Source: Chlorella sorokiniana (lineage: Eukaryota > Chlorophyta > Trebouxiophyceae > Chlorellales > Chlorellaceae). From it: 64,000 nt of DNA. Position numbers and translations under genes: made by a program. Shown in pieces: positions 11,983 through 24,921 of the stretch (position 1 is its first letter; every line of letters begins with the position of its first letter). The notes below the pieces were generated by a model. The model saw only the letters and a list, made by a program, of their open reading frames with translations, did not search any database and was not told the DNA's origin. The stretch lies in contig CP084610.1 of NCBI GenBank assembly GCA_025917655.1, positions 248,001 to 312,000 on the forward strand, written 5' to 3'.

Positions 11983-12707
11983 CGGTGCGCCTGCACGGCC
12001 GGCAGCCCCCGTGTGCGAGCGCAGCGGCAGCAGCGACGGCCGGGAGTTGCTTCGAGGTGTGCAGCACGGTTGTGCGCCTGCAGCAGCGGTTGTAAGGTGG
12101 CAGGCCTGGCATTGGGATAGGCCGGCGGTGATGATGGCGGCGCAGTCTGGCCGGTTTGTGCGGCAGCAGCAGTGGTGATACTTCATTGAGGCTGGCTGGC
12201 TGGCGCTGTGGCGGGCTGGCGGGCGAGCGAGGCTGTTGGCTTCTGCCCAGGTTGGCGGGCTGGCCTCCCTCACGCTCCTTTTCTTGTTTGCTTCAACTTT
12301 GGTTGTTGATCATGCAGCTCTTTTGTTCTATATTTCGTGCTCATTGTCTGTCACCGCTCGATTTTGATTACACTGTGATTCATTCGCTTCACATTAAGGT
12401 GTTGTTTGAGCGGAGTTGGGGGCAGGCAGACAAGTTAGATGAGGGGTGCCCCAACCAGTGGTGCTCAATAGTGTGCAAGTGAACTGGGGAAGTAGCATGG
12501 CACAATATCGAATCAGATTGGATCAATAATTCACCGAGAGCGCTGGCAGCAATCAAGCAGACGAAAATGCCGGGCGATCGCGCAAGCGTGAGCCAGCTGC
12601 GGCCTGCGAGGGGCCGGCGAGCTGTCAGGCGCCGGCCGGCAGCGCGGGTTAACCGGGGCTGCAGAGCTGGTCAGGGGTGGCTCAAGGGTGGGTCCAGCCG
12701 TCGCCGC
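11983..12707. other. intergenic between converging genes (MutS2 and EF-hand gene)
   Basis: This holds both 3' UTRs. Besides the + strand TGTAA at 12091, TTACA at 12368-12372 gives a - strand TGTAA about 340 nt past the EF-hand stop. I see nothing else. Confidence 0.6.
12091..12095 (+). terminator. putative poly(A) signal TGTAA for MutS2
   Basis: TGTAA lies about 110 nt after the MutS2 stop at 11982. Confidence 0.55.
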
Positions 12708-14713
12708 TCACGAGCGCTCTTGGAAGGCCAGCTTGCCCATCTTGTAGGCCCCTTCCACCGCAAACACGAGCACGCCGTTGGGCACCTTGCGCACAACCTG
12801 CCGGGCAGGGGGTGGCGGGGTGGGTGAGTGTGATGGGTGTGGTGGGTGTGGGGGTGTGGGGGTAGGGGTGGGTTGGGTTGGGGCGGGGGCATGAAACGTT
12901 TGTTGGTATCCCCCAACAATCTGCGAGGCGCTTGAAAACCACGCGTGGCGGCGGCGGCACCATGCGGCGGCGCACCTCTTTGGTCTGCTCCCCTCCACAC
13001 TCCTCCAGCGCACTCTTGATGGCCCAGGCGGTGAGGGGGAACACCACCTGCGGGGTGAAAGGGGCCGGGGGAGGTAAGAGGTTGTGGCCTGGAAAGAAGA
13101 AGAAAGATAATGGCGAAACAATGGCGAAAGAAGGAAGACGGCAGCACACAGGCGGGTGGGGTCGACGCGCGCCATGCTCGCGATGGTTGCAATGGCTGGC
13201 CGCAGTGCCGGGAGCGCATGCACACAATGTTGAGAAGCACGAGAGCAAGGCGGCCCCCTTGAAAAGTAGTTAATTGATATTCTGTAGATGCTTGACACAA
13301 TTCTGTTGATCATATAGATAATCATGCGCACCATCTTAAGCGCCATGCGCGCAAAGACCTTGAACGGCAGGCTGCAGGCAGGCGGGAGCAGAGGCGGCGG
13401 CGCTGTGTGTGTGTGTGTGCCCAGGTGCACCCGGCCAGCCAGGCTGGGCCAAGGAGCGTGCTGGTTTGGGGCTGAGGAGAGCAGCGCAGCGCATGCATTG
13501 CGGGCTGCCCAGGGCATCAACCCATGCTAGGGGTTGCTGCCGCAGCTCTTCAACAGGCCCTGTCCCGTCAAACAGCTGCTGCCGCACCTGTCGGTGACCT
13601 TTGCGCTGTCGTTGGTGCCCACAAGCATCGCCACGCACTGGTGAAACTCCTGCGAGGCAACTTGTTTTGAATCGATTATCGGCGATTGACCGCAGTCCAG
13701 GTCCAGGTCAGAGAGGGCGGGCACCGGGGGCAAGCGAGGAGGCAGGCAGCGGCGGAGGGGCGCGCTGGGCGCGGTGTTGCACGGGGGTGGATGCCAGCGC
13801 AGCGCGGCTGTCAGGTGAGTTTGCACAGTGTGCGGCGCCATCTGAGAATCCGTTGCCACTCCCTCCACCACAATGCGTGTGTGCACCCTCACAACCGCTC
13901 GGCCTTGGTGACACTCGCCCCTACCCAACCACCCACCCCACCTGCCCCCAACACCCTCCCACGACCAGACAGCAACACACCTCGAAGCTGAGGTGGCCGC
14001 TGCCGTCGATATCGTACTTGCGCAGGATGCCCTGGATCTCGGCGTGGCCGGGGGCTGCACATACACTGGCAGCGTCTGCAAGCAGGGAGGCGGCCAGGAA
14101 GGAGCGCGGCAGCTTGGCTCAGAAGCGCTGCATGGCACATGCAGGGGCAGCGGGCAGGGGGCAGCATGGCGGGTGGCCGTTGTCAGGCGTGCAAGGAGGA
14201 GGCATCGCGGGCTATGGGCTGAGGGCATGCGGGGCTTTGGCCTGCGCAGCCCGGCAGTACAAGCCCAGCACGCGACAGGCCAAGCAAGCAGGGGTGGCTT
14301 GCCTTGTTGAGCTTGTCGTAAACCAGCAGCAGGCCCACGTGAAGCTCCTTCACGTCAATCGACCCTGCAGACGCCAGAACACAGCAGGAAACAGTGGATG
14401 CTGGCAGAACTGGCTTGCCGCGCAACCAAGCAGCAAGCGACGCCGCCATCAGGCCACACTTAAGAAAGCTTATTGGAATTGGTTTGCGCCATAGCGAATG
14501 CCCAGGAGACGCTGCAAGCAAGAATAATACCAGCAGAGACAAGAGGCCAGGGCAGGCAAAGGAGCCGGCAGCGCAGCAGAGAGGTGCGTGGTGAGCGCGG
14601 GCTGGGAGGCGTGGCAGGCGGCGGCAGCACCCACCATCCTTGTCCAGGTCGCACTCATCGAACGACTTGCGTGCCAGCTTGTACACCAGCTGGCTCTTGC
14701 TCAGCTTGCCCAT
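12708..14713 (-). CDS. EF-hand calcium-binding protein with hydrophobic C-terminal part
   Basis: Seven exons fit on the minus strand: 14713-14635, 14364-14303, 14075-13981, 13649-13588, 13371-13332, 13047-12976 and 12797-12708. Exons 1-2 join to form a full EF-hand loop, DLDKDGSIDVKE, with acidic residues at positions 1, 3, 5, 9 and 12. A second loop, DIDGSGHLSFEE, joins exons 3-4. The protein should therefore bind Ca2+ as a small sensor. After the EF hands comes a mixed basic/hydrophobic segment (LPFKVFARMALK, then FPLTAWAIKSAL), which may contact a membrane. The intron after exon 2 has a GC donor (AAG|GCAAGC). In exon 3 the frame fits only if one more C is read in the C-run near 14053. The ATG at 14713 is the simplest start, but it directly follows a possible acceptor, so an upstream exon is possible. 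I cannot name a specific target. Confidence 0.8.
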
Positions 14714-15357
14714 CTGCGGCGCCAGGAGGGGCAAAGTGATTGAGAAAGGTCACCGACGTGGCCGGCCTCTGGCGCGCGCCGTCCCCTTTCGGCGTGGCCG
14801 CATCCTTCCCTTCCCCCGCCGCCCCGCTGTCGACGATGAACATTAAATGCGTCCTAGGCAGCATCAGTGGGGTGTACTTGAGCTAGACGCGAGGGTTTTG
14901 TGAAAACAAAGGACGTGCCACTAGCAGACGCACTTGCGCAGTGGCGTTCAAGATCAATTATTGTCAGCAAGCCTGCATGTATTGATCGTGCCCACCTTGA
15001 CGACCTACAAGTGCTCCAAACCCAAGCAACCAGGTAAGCTCCGCGCTGACCAAAAGCGGAGCCTGCCAGACTATCAGGGAGCCCTGTAACGCTGCAGAAG
15101 AGATGCGATCGACAGCTGTGGGGAAACCCAAGGGTTTTGGCTGCGCTCCACCCTGGCACCCGCTGCCGCCATTCTGGCGACAGCGGAGGGTGCAGGCTTG
15201 GTTGCAGCGTGGTTCTCTGACTGGGAGTGATTTGCAAGATAAGGGCAGCAAAGGTTGCAGTGACGTGCAAAATACCATGCAAGATGTTCAAAACGTCACC
15301 AGCGCGTCGCCGCTGCATGCAGCACCTCGCCACCCCGTCATGCGTCACGATAAGGAA
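14714..15357. other. intergenic between MYG1 and the EF-hand gene
   Basis: This should hold the MYG1 3' UTR and the EF-hand promoter (both genes read leftward). I see no RNA gene, repeat or conserved frame. Confidence 0.6.
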
Positions 15358-18300
15358 TCATTCCATCTCCAGCGCCTTGGCCGCCATGGCTGTCGCCCCT
15401 TCCAGCGTGTTGTTGCCGCCAATGAAGCCGGAGGCGTGAACAAACACGCAGCCGGGGATGCCGGAAGCGGCGCTGCAAGACGGGTGTGGCCAGGGAGGGT
15501 GGACGAGTGGCAGGAGCGACAGGAGCACAACACGCTGCTGCGGCCCACGCTGCCATAGAAAAAAACGGCTTGGGAAAACTGCATGACAGGCGCGTATGAT
15601 CCGGAGGCTCGACCTGCCCAGGTTCCAGCACGCCATGAGGCTCCTGCCCGGCGCACACAGCAGCCAGAGCGCAAGCGCCGGAGGCAGCCCCCCACCTGAG
15701 CTCAGCGTCGCGCAGGCCCCGCCAGGGCACGGGCAGCGCCTTGCGGCTCTCAAAGCTGCCGGGGCGGCGCCCACCGCCTGGATCCGCCACTTCTTTTCCC
15801 TCTCGTCCTGCAAGTGCGGGGTTGTGGTGTGTGTGCAGGAAGTGCGGCGTGTGCTGGGACCATGGCCTTGTGCAGGGGGCGGTGCATGCAGGTGGCGTGG
15901 GTGTGTGCAGGAAGTGTGGCACGTTCGGCAGCGTGCGCGTGCGGGTGTATGCAAGCATGGGGCCGGTATGGGGCCACACATGCACAAAAACGGGGCTGGG
16001 GAGGTTGGGCCTGGCGCGGCACGCACACAGCAGCGTCCAGGCTCGATGGCGGCAGGACGAACAGAGGGCTGGGCAGCGGCGGTACCGCACCTCGTACAGG
16101 CAGTACAGCACCTCCCCCGCTATGCCCAGCTCCTCCTCCAGCCCGTAAAGGTGCTCCTTCCAGGGGCAGAAGGTGTCCAGCCGCATGATCCGCCCTGCAG
16201 GGGAGTTGGGACGGCGGCATGGGCACAAACGTGAGACGAGCGGTGTTGTGAGGGGCCAGGAGGGGGCTTGAGAGTTTGGAAAAACAACTGCTGGCACGGC
16301 AGGGACGGTGGGGCAAGGTGCAGCAGCAGATGCAGCGCGTGCGATGCCGGGAGGAGGCGCAGCCCGGCGGCAGAAATTAGACGGAGCCAGGCGGCAGAGG
16401 CTGAACAGGAAGGCCTGCTCTCACCTGAGGGGTGCACCTCCTGCCGCGCCTCCAACGCCGCCTTCACGTGCGTCCGCGCAGGCAGCCACGACTGCACGTT
16501 CCAGGGGCGAGGCGGGACGGCGGCAGCTCAGGAGCCATGGGGGGGCGTGTGTTGCCAGGCGGGGGCAGTGGGAGCGGTGGGCCGGCAGCACAGAACATGC
16601 TTCTTCTGATGCGACTTGCATTGCAGCGGTACGGTACCTTGGCGTAGTATTGTACCGCCTCCAGGAACTCCCGCCCCGTCAGCTCCACAGCCAGCAGGAA
16701 GCTGCGCATGGTGGCCTCCTCTGCAGGCGCGGGTCGGCGGGGGGTTACCTCTGAGCGCCGCCCATGCCGCAGCAGCGTTGTTGCAGCTGCGGCTGCACGC
16801 CCATCCTCACGAGTGACCATTCCCTCTTTGCAGGCGCAAGTCGCACACGGCATGGCAGCGCCGCTCCATGGCGTGGCACCGCGCAGCGCATCCCTGTGAC
16901 CCCCTCTTGCTGCGGCCCTGTCCAGCCGGCCACCTATGGGCCCTTGCCCAACACGCCAGCCCCAATGCCTGCCATGCACGCCGCACGCCTGCGCGCCTGC
17001 CCCAAGCACCCGCCCACCCGACGAGTCTTCATTCCAGTCGGGGTTGAGGCGCCCCACCCGCGCCGACAGGTGCGTGTTGTTCACATACTTGGGGGGCATC
17101 GCTGTCCCACTGGTTCACCCCTGAGACAGCAGGGAAGGGGGGGGGGGCATCGAGCCAGGGAGGGGGAAGGCTTGCAACAAGCGCGGTCAACAGGGCAACA
17201 GGGCCCCGCGGCGCGATCTGCGGGAAGGGAACGCCGAAGGTGCGCGGGCGCACCGTTGTCGATCGCGTCAATCGCCTCCATGAAGTTCTTGTAGACCGCG
17301 AGGTACACGGCCTGCGGTACGAGCACAGTACACCCGCCTGTGAGCAGTACGCCCGGAGCATGGCCACCTGGAGGGCGGCAGAGGCCTGCGTGCGGCGCTG
17401 CGGCCTGTCAGCTGGCCGGCAGCACAGAGGCGGCCGCAGCAGGGCGCAGCGCCCACACCGCCCTCACCTCCACGTCAGGATGGTCGACGGGCAGCTGCAT
17501 GGAAGCTGCCACGATCTCCCGCCCGTAGTGCTTGTACACCAGGCCTGTGAGGCAGCAGCAACGCAGCTCGCGGCGCCAGCTGAGCGCTGGGAAGCAAGCT
17601 TTGCATGGAACCTGAACGCCGCCAGCACCGGCACTAGTGGGCGGCGGGAAAGCGGCCAAGCAAAGCCGTCGTGGCAGGCCCAGCAGCTGGCCTGCTCGGC
17701 CCTCGCCGCACTCGGCTGCCCCATTCCTGCCCCAATCTACTCTGCCGACCCCTGGGGCCCCCACCCCGCCCCGCACCCGCGCTGGAGAGCTTGGTGGAGA
17801 AGCCGTGGCCAAACACTTCCTGGAAGCCACGCTGGTGGTGGTCGTACCGCTCATTCTCTGCGGTACAGCGATGAAAGCGCGGCATCAAGCACGCGTTTGA
17901 ATGCGCAAGCGCAGCGACAGCAGCGGGGGCTGCAGGCAGCGGCGTGAGCCTGCATGCGGTGGCTTCTGCTGCAGGCAGGCCGGCTGCTGTTGCTCTGCTG
18001 GCCGACCGCCCCACGCCTGCCTACAGCGCCGGCGAGATGTTTTGCTTGATCCTGGGCACACACCGGGCTCATACACGCCGCCAACATCGATCACTACATC
18101 CAGAGTCTTGATGACCTCCGGGTCGCGTGTGCGCACGATGTCGGCACCCGCAAACTTGGCTGTCTGGCGCAGCAGGAAGGCGCCCAGTGCTTCGTCGCAG
18201 TGGAAAGAGCCGCTGTGCGTGCCTGCACCATGCCAGCAAGATGGCTCAGGGCCAAGGAGCGGAGCAGACTCTGCGCAAATCTGAATCAGCAGACCGACGT

Positions 18301-18470
18301 CGCAAGGGGGCGGCACCGGCGGTGGCGGCCGTTGCCCGGCGGGCGACTGCTGCGGCTGAGGATTCACCGATGGTGAGCGCGCCCATCTTCTGGCGTTTGG
18401 CGGTCGCGGCTGTGGACATGCAGCGCAGGATGGGGAGGCCGAGGCGGGCTGCACGCAGCGCGGCTTGCAT
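15358..18470 (-). CDS. MYG1: MYG1 family protein (UPF0160 metal-dependent hydrolase / exonuclease)
   Basis: Eleven exons fit with consistent phase: 18470-18368, 18222-18064, 17857-17777, 17544-17468, 17311-17254, 17120-17019, 16720-16638, 16491-16425, 16194-16091, 15807-15696 and 15472-15358 (stop TGA). Family hallmarks appear in order: GTHSGSFHCDEAL, IVRTRDPEVI, DVVIDVGGVYEP, ERYDHHQRGF, TKLSSAGLVYKHYG, DAIDNG, LSARVGRLNPDWN, SWLPAR, FCPWKEHLYGLEEELG, PVPWRGLRD and GIPGCVFVHASGFIGG. MYG1 is a DHH-like protein; the human form is an RNA exonuclease of nucleus and mitochondria. The His/Asp residues of HCDE, RDP, DVGG and DHH are present, so activity is plausible. Two one-base slips occur, both in homopolymers: an extra G near 17093 and a missing base near 15765. 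Start chosen at 18470; the short basic N-terminus (LRAARLGLPILR) could be a mitochondrial presequence. Confidence 0.95.
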
Positions 18471-19451
18471 AGGCCGATTACGGCCCCACAACAGCGTATG
18501 AAATCGGAAGTATGCATATCGCGCCCATGCACTTTGCATCTTGTTGAAATTTCCGACCCCGCCAGCCTGGCGGACGGCAAGGCGCACGGCAACACATTGA
18601 CGCAATGCGCGGCAGCAGCAGCAGGCCATTGCCTCAGCCACTTTACCGCTGTAGCGGCAACAAACCTCAAGTGCAAATCCATTCCGCAAGCTCACAAACC
18701 TAAAGCGATTCTCCAGGAGAAGCCAGCAAGAATGTGTGATGCAATTGCGCCCCACGCGTGCACACCCGCCCAAGCGCTCCTCGCACACAAGATTTCACAG
18801 CCACTGAAGCGCTACACAATCTGCCAGACGCAGGTGTTAAAATGCATTGGCAACTTCAAAGTTGGTGCAACCGCAAGAAGGGGCGGCGGCGGGCAGCCTC
18901 AAGTCGAGCTGCATTTCAGGCTCCTGCTGGCGTGCAATTCAGTGTCATTTCACACGGGCGAACTGAGACGGAATCTGCGTTCGCAGCATCGCAGGAACTG
19001 TGTCTCGGATGATTTGTACCTTTTTGCCCCAGGGCCAATCGGCTGGCAGCGAGGCCGCTTCGTGCGCTGCCGCCTCCCAAACAACCCAGCCTTGCCGGCG
19101 TCTTGGGCCGAGGAGGAGGCCTTACTGGAGTTCAATCCCACATCAATCGATCCCTGCTGCTGTGAGCATGTTTGGCTGCGAAATAGGCCTCCTGCACCAT
19201 TGCAGCACTTGCTGCACAGCAGCACCGCGTGCCGGAGAAGTTGATAGGCACAGTGGCCGTTCTCAGCTCCCCCGATTCAGAGGTGGCTCTAGACCAAGTG
19301 AAGCCCACTGGAAGTCAATTGAGCGTCGTGAGCGAGAGGTGAAGAGATCACGGGTCAGTGCCGGAGCTGGTCTCCGGCGCCTTGTGTCGCATGGGCCTGA
19401 CTGCTACGATGTAAGCGCAATTGTTGCAGGACCAAGCAGAAACATACTGCA
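18471..19451. promoter_or_regulatory. divergent intergenic region between MYG1 (-) and the gametolysin gene (+)
   Basis: The two genes read away from each other, so this 981-nt AT-richer stretch should contain both promoters. I cannot point to a specific TATA or enhancer motif. A long open + frame here (18465-19244) resembles nothing known and I do not consider it coding. Confidence 0.5.
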
Positions 19452-22400
19452 ATGATGCACCGAAGCCTGCGAGCCATGGCCCTGGGGCTTTGGATGGTCT
19501 TGCTCGCCTTGATGGGCGGTGGCGCCGGTCGTGAGCTGCAGGCTCCCAGAAAGAGGTTGCTCCGAGGTGGGCACCGCATTGAGCCGCACCAGCATACGGC
19601 TCAGCCCTGGAGTGCCCAGCAAAAGGGGAAGCATGCGGCAAACACGCGCAGCCCTTTCCGTTTTGCAGGCAAAGCGGTTCTCATGGACGTTGAATTCGGC
19701 GATGGAACCTCGAACAGGCGAGCGGAGGGCCAGGCGGGGTTTTGGGGGCGCCAGCTTCCAGGGGACGCAGGTCGGCTCCCTGAAAGGCGGCAACAGCGGC
19801 AACGGCGGCGACCCGCCACCCGCCCGCCCGCAGCGCAAGCTGCCGCAGGCCGGCCGCACCCTGCAGCCCCCGGCTGCAACAATCGCCTGTTGTCATGAAA
19901 AGAACAGCGGAGCCAAACGGCGCCTCTGCAATGTCCCGCCGCCCGCATGCCCGCCCGCCGCCTCCCTCACACCCCTTCGCCTTCCTGCCCTTTCCTTCAG
20001 CCTTCTGTTTGTCAAGCGCCCCAACAAGGCCCGCCCCACGTTCGTCAAGCTTCGCAACCCGGCGGCGGCGGATCGCTTCAAGCCAGGCTCCCGCCTGGCT
20101 GTCGGGGGCAGTGGTGGGACCGGGCGGCGCCGCCGGGCAGTGCCCAACGCAGATGACTCGGGCGTGGTTGGGCCGGTGATGGCGGCAGCCACAACCCTGA
20201 CCGACGGCGCAGCTGGCACCGGCGACGACCAGACTGCAAACGTGGCAGGAGACACAGGCGAGGCTGGAGAGGGCCAGGCCGCCATCCTGACGGGCGATGC
20301 GAGCACAGCTGGCGCCAGCCTGGCCGACACTTACTCGCTCGAGTTTCAGGCCGAGGAAATCCAAGTAGAGGCGGAGCCCCCTCAGAGCAGCGTGAGTTCA
20401 GCCACCTGTATGGGATGTTGATGTATCTATGTGTGTGGTTAAACAGGGGGAGGGCGGGGAGGGAGGGAGGGCAGCAGTGTTGGGCTCCTCAGCTTGCAGA
20501 CCAGGGAATCGAGCGCGTCGTGCGATGCGCAGCCCGCGCGCTGCTCCCTCCGCCGCTGCAGCCGCAGCCCACATGCCCCGGCCTCCCCTCTGCGCGCTCG
20601 TCGCTTTCCTGATCTGCTTCCCTGCTCCCTCCGCTCTTCTCTCCCCCGCAGCCAACTCCGAGCCGGCTGCGCTCACGCCGGAGGAGCTGGTGGCGGCAGA
20701 GATCAACGCCCGGGGCCGCCCGGCCTCTTGGCCAGCACCTCCGCCGGCAGCACCGTTGCGCCACAAGGCTATGCATCGGGGCCTCCGACCGTCGACGGCC
20801 CCAAGTATATAAACGTGACGCAGGGCGGCGGCACCTGGGTGTGGAACGACTTCTTTGCCATAAGGATGAGCACCCTCATCATCCCAAGTGAGGCCCGCTG
20901 GGCAGCGGCGGGCGCACGCGCACGCGCTCACCGTTTGTTTTGCGGTGCACCCCGCTCCCCGCCCCCTGCCATTCGACGAAGCCGGGGCAGGGCCGGCGAT
21001 GTTGCGCGGCGTGGGAACAGTTGAGGGGCTTGCAGGGACGGCAGCCGCTGTGTCGCCTCTGCCCGCCATCACCATGCCCAACGCGCTCCACGCCCCTCCG
21101 CCGTTGGCCCCCCCCACCCCCCACCCCACACACACCACACCCACACACATACACTCCACACACACACGCACACACCACCCAACCCCGTCTTGCCCCCACC
21201 TCCCCCTCCACCACCGCCTGCAGTCCACGCGACCACCTTGAGCGGAGCCAGCTGCCCGGGCACCGCCTCCCGCATCATCCCCGCCAACTACAGCCAGCTG
21301 GAGAGCACCATTTTCTCCAACGCCGCGCCGCCCGGCACCCCCACGCTGCAGTCGCAGTTCTTCCAGTGCTCCAACAACAAGGCGCAGCTGAACCGCGCCA
21401 ACTCGATGATCGTGGACCCCCGGTCAACCTGGCGTGCACGGGCAGGAGGTGAGGAGGCACGGGCGGCGAGCAGGGGTGGAGCGGCGCCACGCTGCCCCGC
21501 CGTGGGTGGCGCTCTGCGGAGCCCGCAGCCGCCGGCCTCCTCCGGCCCCGCGTCCCAGGCCCCTCGAACTGTGGCCCCACCCACTCGCCTACCCATTGAC
21601 ACGCCCAATCTAACTTCGAAGCCTCAATTTTCCGCACATTCAACGCCCCCGCAGCTACGGCATCCAGTGGAACATGTCCCGCTGCGAGTATGACGACTTC
21701 ATGGGCTGGGGAGACGCCGCCATAGCGGCGCTACGCCAGCGCGGAGTCGCCGTGGACAGCTATGCTTACAAGTGAGCGCGGCAGGGCTGGCCAAGCAGGG
21801 ATAGTGGTTTGCGTGCAGCGGTTCCCCCCGCGCGACGTTGGGCTCATTCGGTGGGCTGGGTGCTGGCGCTCCCCGGTGGCGCTCTGCCCTTGGCAGCTTG
21901 CTTTCCACCCACTCGATGCATCTTGCGAGTCGGACTGGGGACCACGTTTGTTCACCCACCGCCACGCCGGCACAGCTGCAGCTGCTGTGCTGCGTGAGAT
22001 GGCTTCCCAGCAGGGCTCCCTCCGCCTGTCGGAAGCCTGCCCACCGCTAGCGACGCTGCCGGCCCCTCGTCACCGCAGGGTCTTCCTGCTGCCGGACACC
22101 AAGTGCAGCTGGACCGGCATCGGATGTGAGCGCGCAAGCTGCTGCTGCCGCCGCTGCTGCACAACGGGATGTGCAGTTGCCGCCGCCAGCTCTTGGCGGT
22201 GCTGCTGGCCCCAGCTGCAAGCAGCGCTGCTGACCCGTGGTGCACCCAATTCCCCCTCCCTCTGCCCCAGTCATCGGCTGCGACGGCTCCTACGAGTGCC
22301 GCTCCTATTTGACGCCAAGCGTCTGGCGCACCGTCAACGTGAGGAGAGGGCTGCGCGGGGGGGCGGGGGCACACCCCACGCTGGGCCGCAGCAGCTGCAG

Positions 22401-23843
22401 CAGCCTCCACGTGGTTCGCCTCGCCACCTGCGTGCCCCCTCGCCTCCCTGGCATAGGCCCTCCTTCTCCCGGCCCTCGCTAGTGTGTTTGCCTTAATAAC
22501 CAGCCCCTCGAACCATCTTACCATCTTACGATCTTCATTCTTTTCCTCCTATCAGTCGAAACGCTCCTCCTACTCTCTTTACCTCGTCCCTCCTGCAGGC
22601 GTACGCACATGAGCTCGGGCACAACGTGTACCTGCACCATGCGGGTCGCAAGGTGGCCAACACCTTCAACGAGTGAGGCTGCGCCTAAACCCTGCCACAT
22701 CACCGCCTCAGCTGTTGGGGCCTTCGCTGTTGCCGCCTTGTATTGTTGCACCAGCACCGCCGCCAGCCCTGGACCCCAGAGCACCCGGCCGCCTCCCGGG
22801 AGCCCCGTGCCCAGTGCTGCACCGGCCCTGCTGCCGGGCGCCGCCTTTCCCAGGCCGGGGGTGCCCCTCGTGTCTATTGAGCGAGCTGTGCGCTCATGCC
22901 CCTCACTGCCCTTGTCCCCACCCCCACCCCCACCACCCACCCACCAGGTATGATGACCTGACCTGCGCCATGGGGTGGTGCTGCGAGAACCGCTGCTGGA
23001 ACCTGCCGCACCAGTACCAGATGGGGTGGAACGCGGTGCGGCACTTCGCCAACAACACGCTGGTGCGCGGCAGGACCTACAACGTGTCCCTCACCTCCCA
23101 ATCCACCCTCATCGCCGCCGCCTTCCCGGCCAAGACGGGCATCCGCATCGCGCCGTGGACCCCGCCCTCCCTGGGGGTGCTGCCGGTGTGGATTTCTTAC
23201 CGCACTGAGGAGAGAGGTGACATCGTTCCTGACCCGTTCCCAAACAGCCCGCTCGTATACTTCAGCCCGCTCTGGGACAACGTGCACATCCACTCCGCCG
23301 CCATCAACTCCCCCACCGACTCCGAGTTCACCTACCTGGAAGCCACCCTGAGTGGTGAGCGCGCGCGCGCCCGTTGTCACCTCCGGCAGGGCAGCATGCT
23401 GGCGGCTGCCGGGGCTGCGCCAGTCGGTGGCACCCACCGCGCCGCACGCGGCACGGCGGCAGGCCTGCGCAGTGGGACCGGCCTGCCTGGGCCTGCGGCT
23501 AGCCGTGCTGCCCGGGCCCAGCCTTGCGGCCGCCAGGCGTCGCCCTTCCGTCGCGTTTCCGCCTGCCAACACTGCTGAAGCGCGCACCCACTCGCCCCCT
23601 TCGTCCCCCTGTGCTCCGGCCCGCCCTGCCGCAGAAGGGGAGTCCTGGACGCACCCGCAGCTGGGCCTCACCGTGCGCCGCGGCTTCGCCAGCGGCACCA
23701 CGTCTCACCCCGCCGCCGTGGTCACGCTGTGCCGCTACTACCGGGAAGAAACCAAGCTCTCCTGCGAGTGGTCCCTGGACTACGACTGCGACGGAACCGC
23801 CGGAAAGGACGACCCCGACTGCAGCCAGTGGCTCAGCGGCTGA
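19452..23843 (+). CDS. gametolysin-type secreted metalloprotease (peptidase family M11)
   Basis: The ATG at 19452 opens a signal peptide (RAMALGLWMVLLALMGGG). A poorly conserved propeptide follows up to about 20400, with one frame change around 19750. The catalytic part fits exons starting near 20651, then 21224-21448, 21655-21771, 22079-22125, 22271-22338, 22599-22672, 22948-23354 and 23635-23843 (stop). The metzincin zinc site is AYAHELGHNVYLHHAG, giving His ligands 1, 5 and 11 and the general-base Glu. A Met-turn candidate, YDDLTCAMGWCC, follows in the next exon. Gametolysins digest glycoprotein cell walls in volvocine algae, so this enzyme probably acts in the wall or periplasm. Many cysteines fit an extracellular protein. 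One C seems missing at 21417-21421 (VDPPVNLACTG needs it). Start and mature domain are confident; propeptide exons are not. Confidence 0.92.
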
Positions 23844-24921
23844 GCCCCCGCCGGCATGGGGCGCATCCCGGCCCCAACCCGCACAGGGTGCAGCAGCCTC
23901 GCGCTACAGCGTGTGGCTGGCAGGAGTTCGCAGGCTGCGCCGCTCACGCGGTCTGTGTTTCCTGCTCGCCCATCCCCACCGATCAGCAATGCTGCACACT
24001 TGCCTGGCATCTCCAGCTCTCCTTTTTCTGCCTGCAGTCCTCGCCGCATGCTGACCCCGGTCCCAGCTGCGCTGTTTCTCGCCTGTGCTGCTGCCACACC
24101 TCCAACCGTGATAGATAGGCTTCGACACACCTCTGCCCTTTGTTTCCTGCCACCCTGCAGCACACCTTGCTCGCATGCCACACAATTGTCCCTCAATCGC
24201 CTGCCTGCAACCCACTGCTCCCCCAGCGCGATGCACTGCACCCCCATCCCATCACGCCCTACCTCTTTACACACCTTCCCTTGCCATGCCCCCTCCATTC
24301 CTTCAATAACAGCAATTACGAGCAGCCCCCAGAGTTCCCCCCGCCGCTCCGCGCAGCCCTCCGGCTGCCGGCCCAGGCCTCTTCCTACCCCGCATCGCAA
24401 GCCATGGGCTCATGCGCACCCCTTCACCCTATCACCAACCCTAACACAACTTGCTCCCGACCAACAATGCGCTCCACTGCGTCAGCTCCGCTGCAGCCGA
24501 TTTCTTCCAAGCAGGCGGGTGGGCACCTTTCGCCGTTCACAACCATTGCTGGTTACCCCGCCTGTATGTAACACTTTTTTACCCATCTCACCTGCCGGCG
24601 TCATCTATACCGCACTCAGCTGCACAGGATGGGTGTCTGCGATGTATGGAGCGGGCGACGTGGCGGTGGCGAGCGGGCGGTGTTGAGGGGGCGGTGGTGA
24701 CGTGGCAGGGCGTCGGCATGAGAACCCTTGGCTTTCATTTGCAGCCACTCCAAAATTTATTTCGAGAAGCTGGAATAGGGCGAGAGAAGGCGCATGAAGG
24801 CTCGTCGGTGACACTTTTGATAGGGTTGTCTGGGAGGCGCCGCTGCCGCCGGGAAACACCACGCAGGATCTAGCTCGCACCTCAAGCGACCGGATTGAAC
24901 ACCATTGCAAGTTGCGAACCC
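23844..24921. other. intergenic: gametolysin 3' region and promoter of the NagB-LmbE gene
   Basis: This is a C/T-rich stretch without a credible gene. TGTAA at 24567-24571 is a possible poly(A) signal but lies about 720 nt past the stop, so the 3' UTR is long or another signal is used. Confidence 0.5.
24567..24571 (+). terminator. possible poly(A) signal TGTAA
   Basis: It is the first clear TGTAA downstream of the gametolysin stop at 23843. The distance makes it uncertain. Confidence 0.3.

Noticed and set aside
18465-19244. A 259-codon open + frame between MYG1 and the gametolysin gene
   Set aside because: Its amino-acid sequence shows no domain or hydrophobic pattern, it overlaps the MYG1 first exon antisense, and long chance frames are expected at this GC content.
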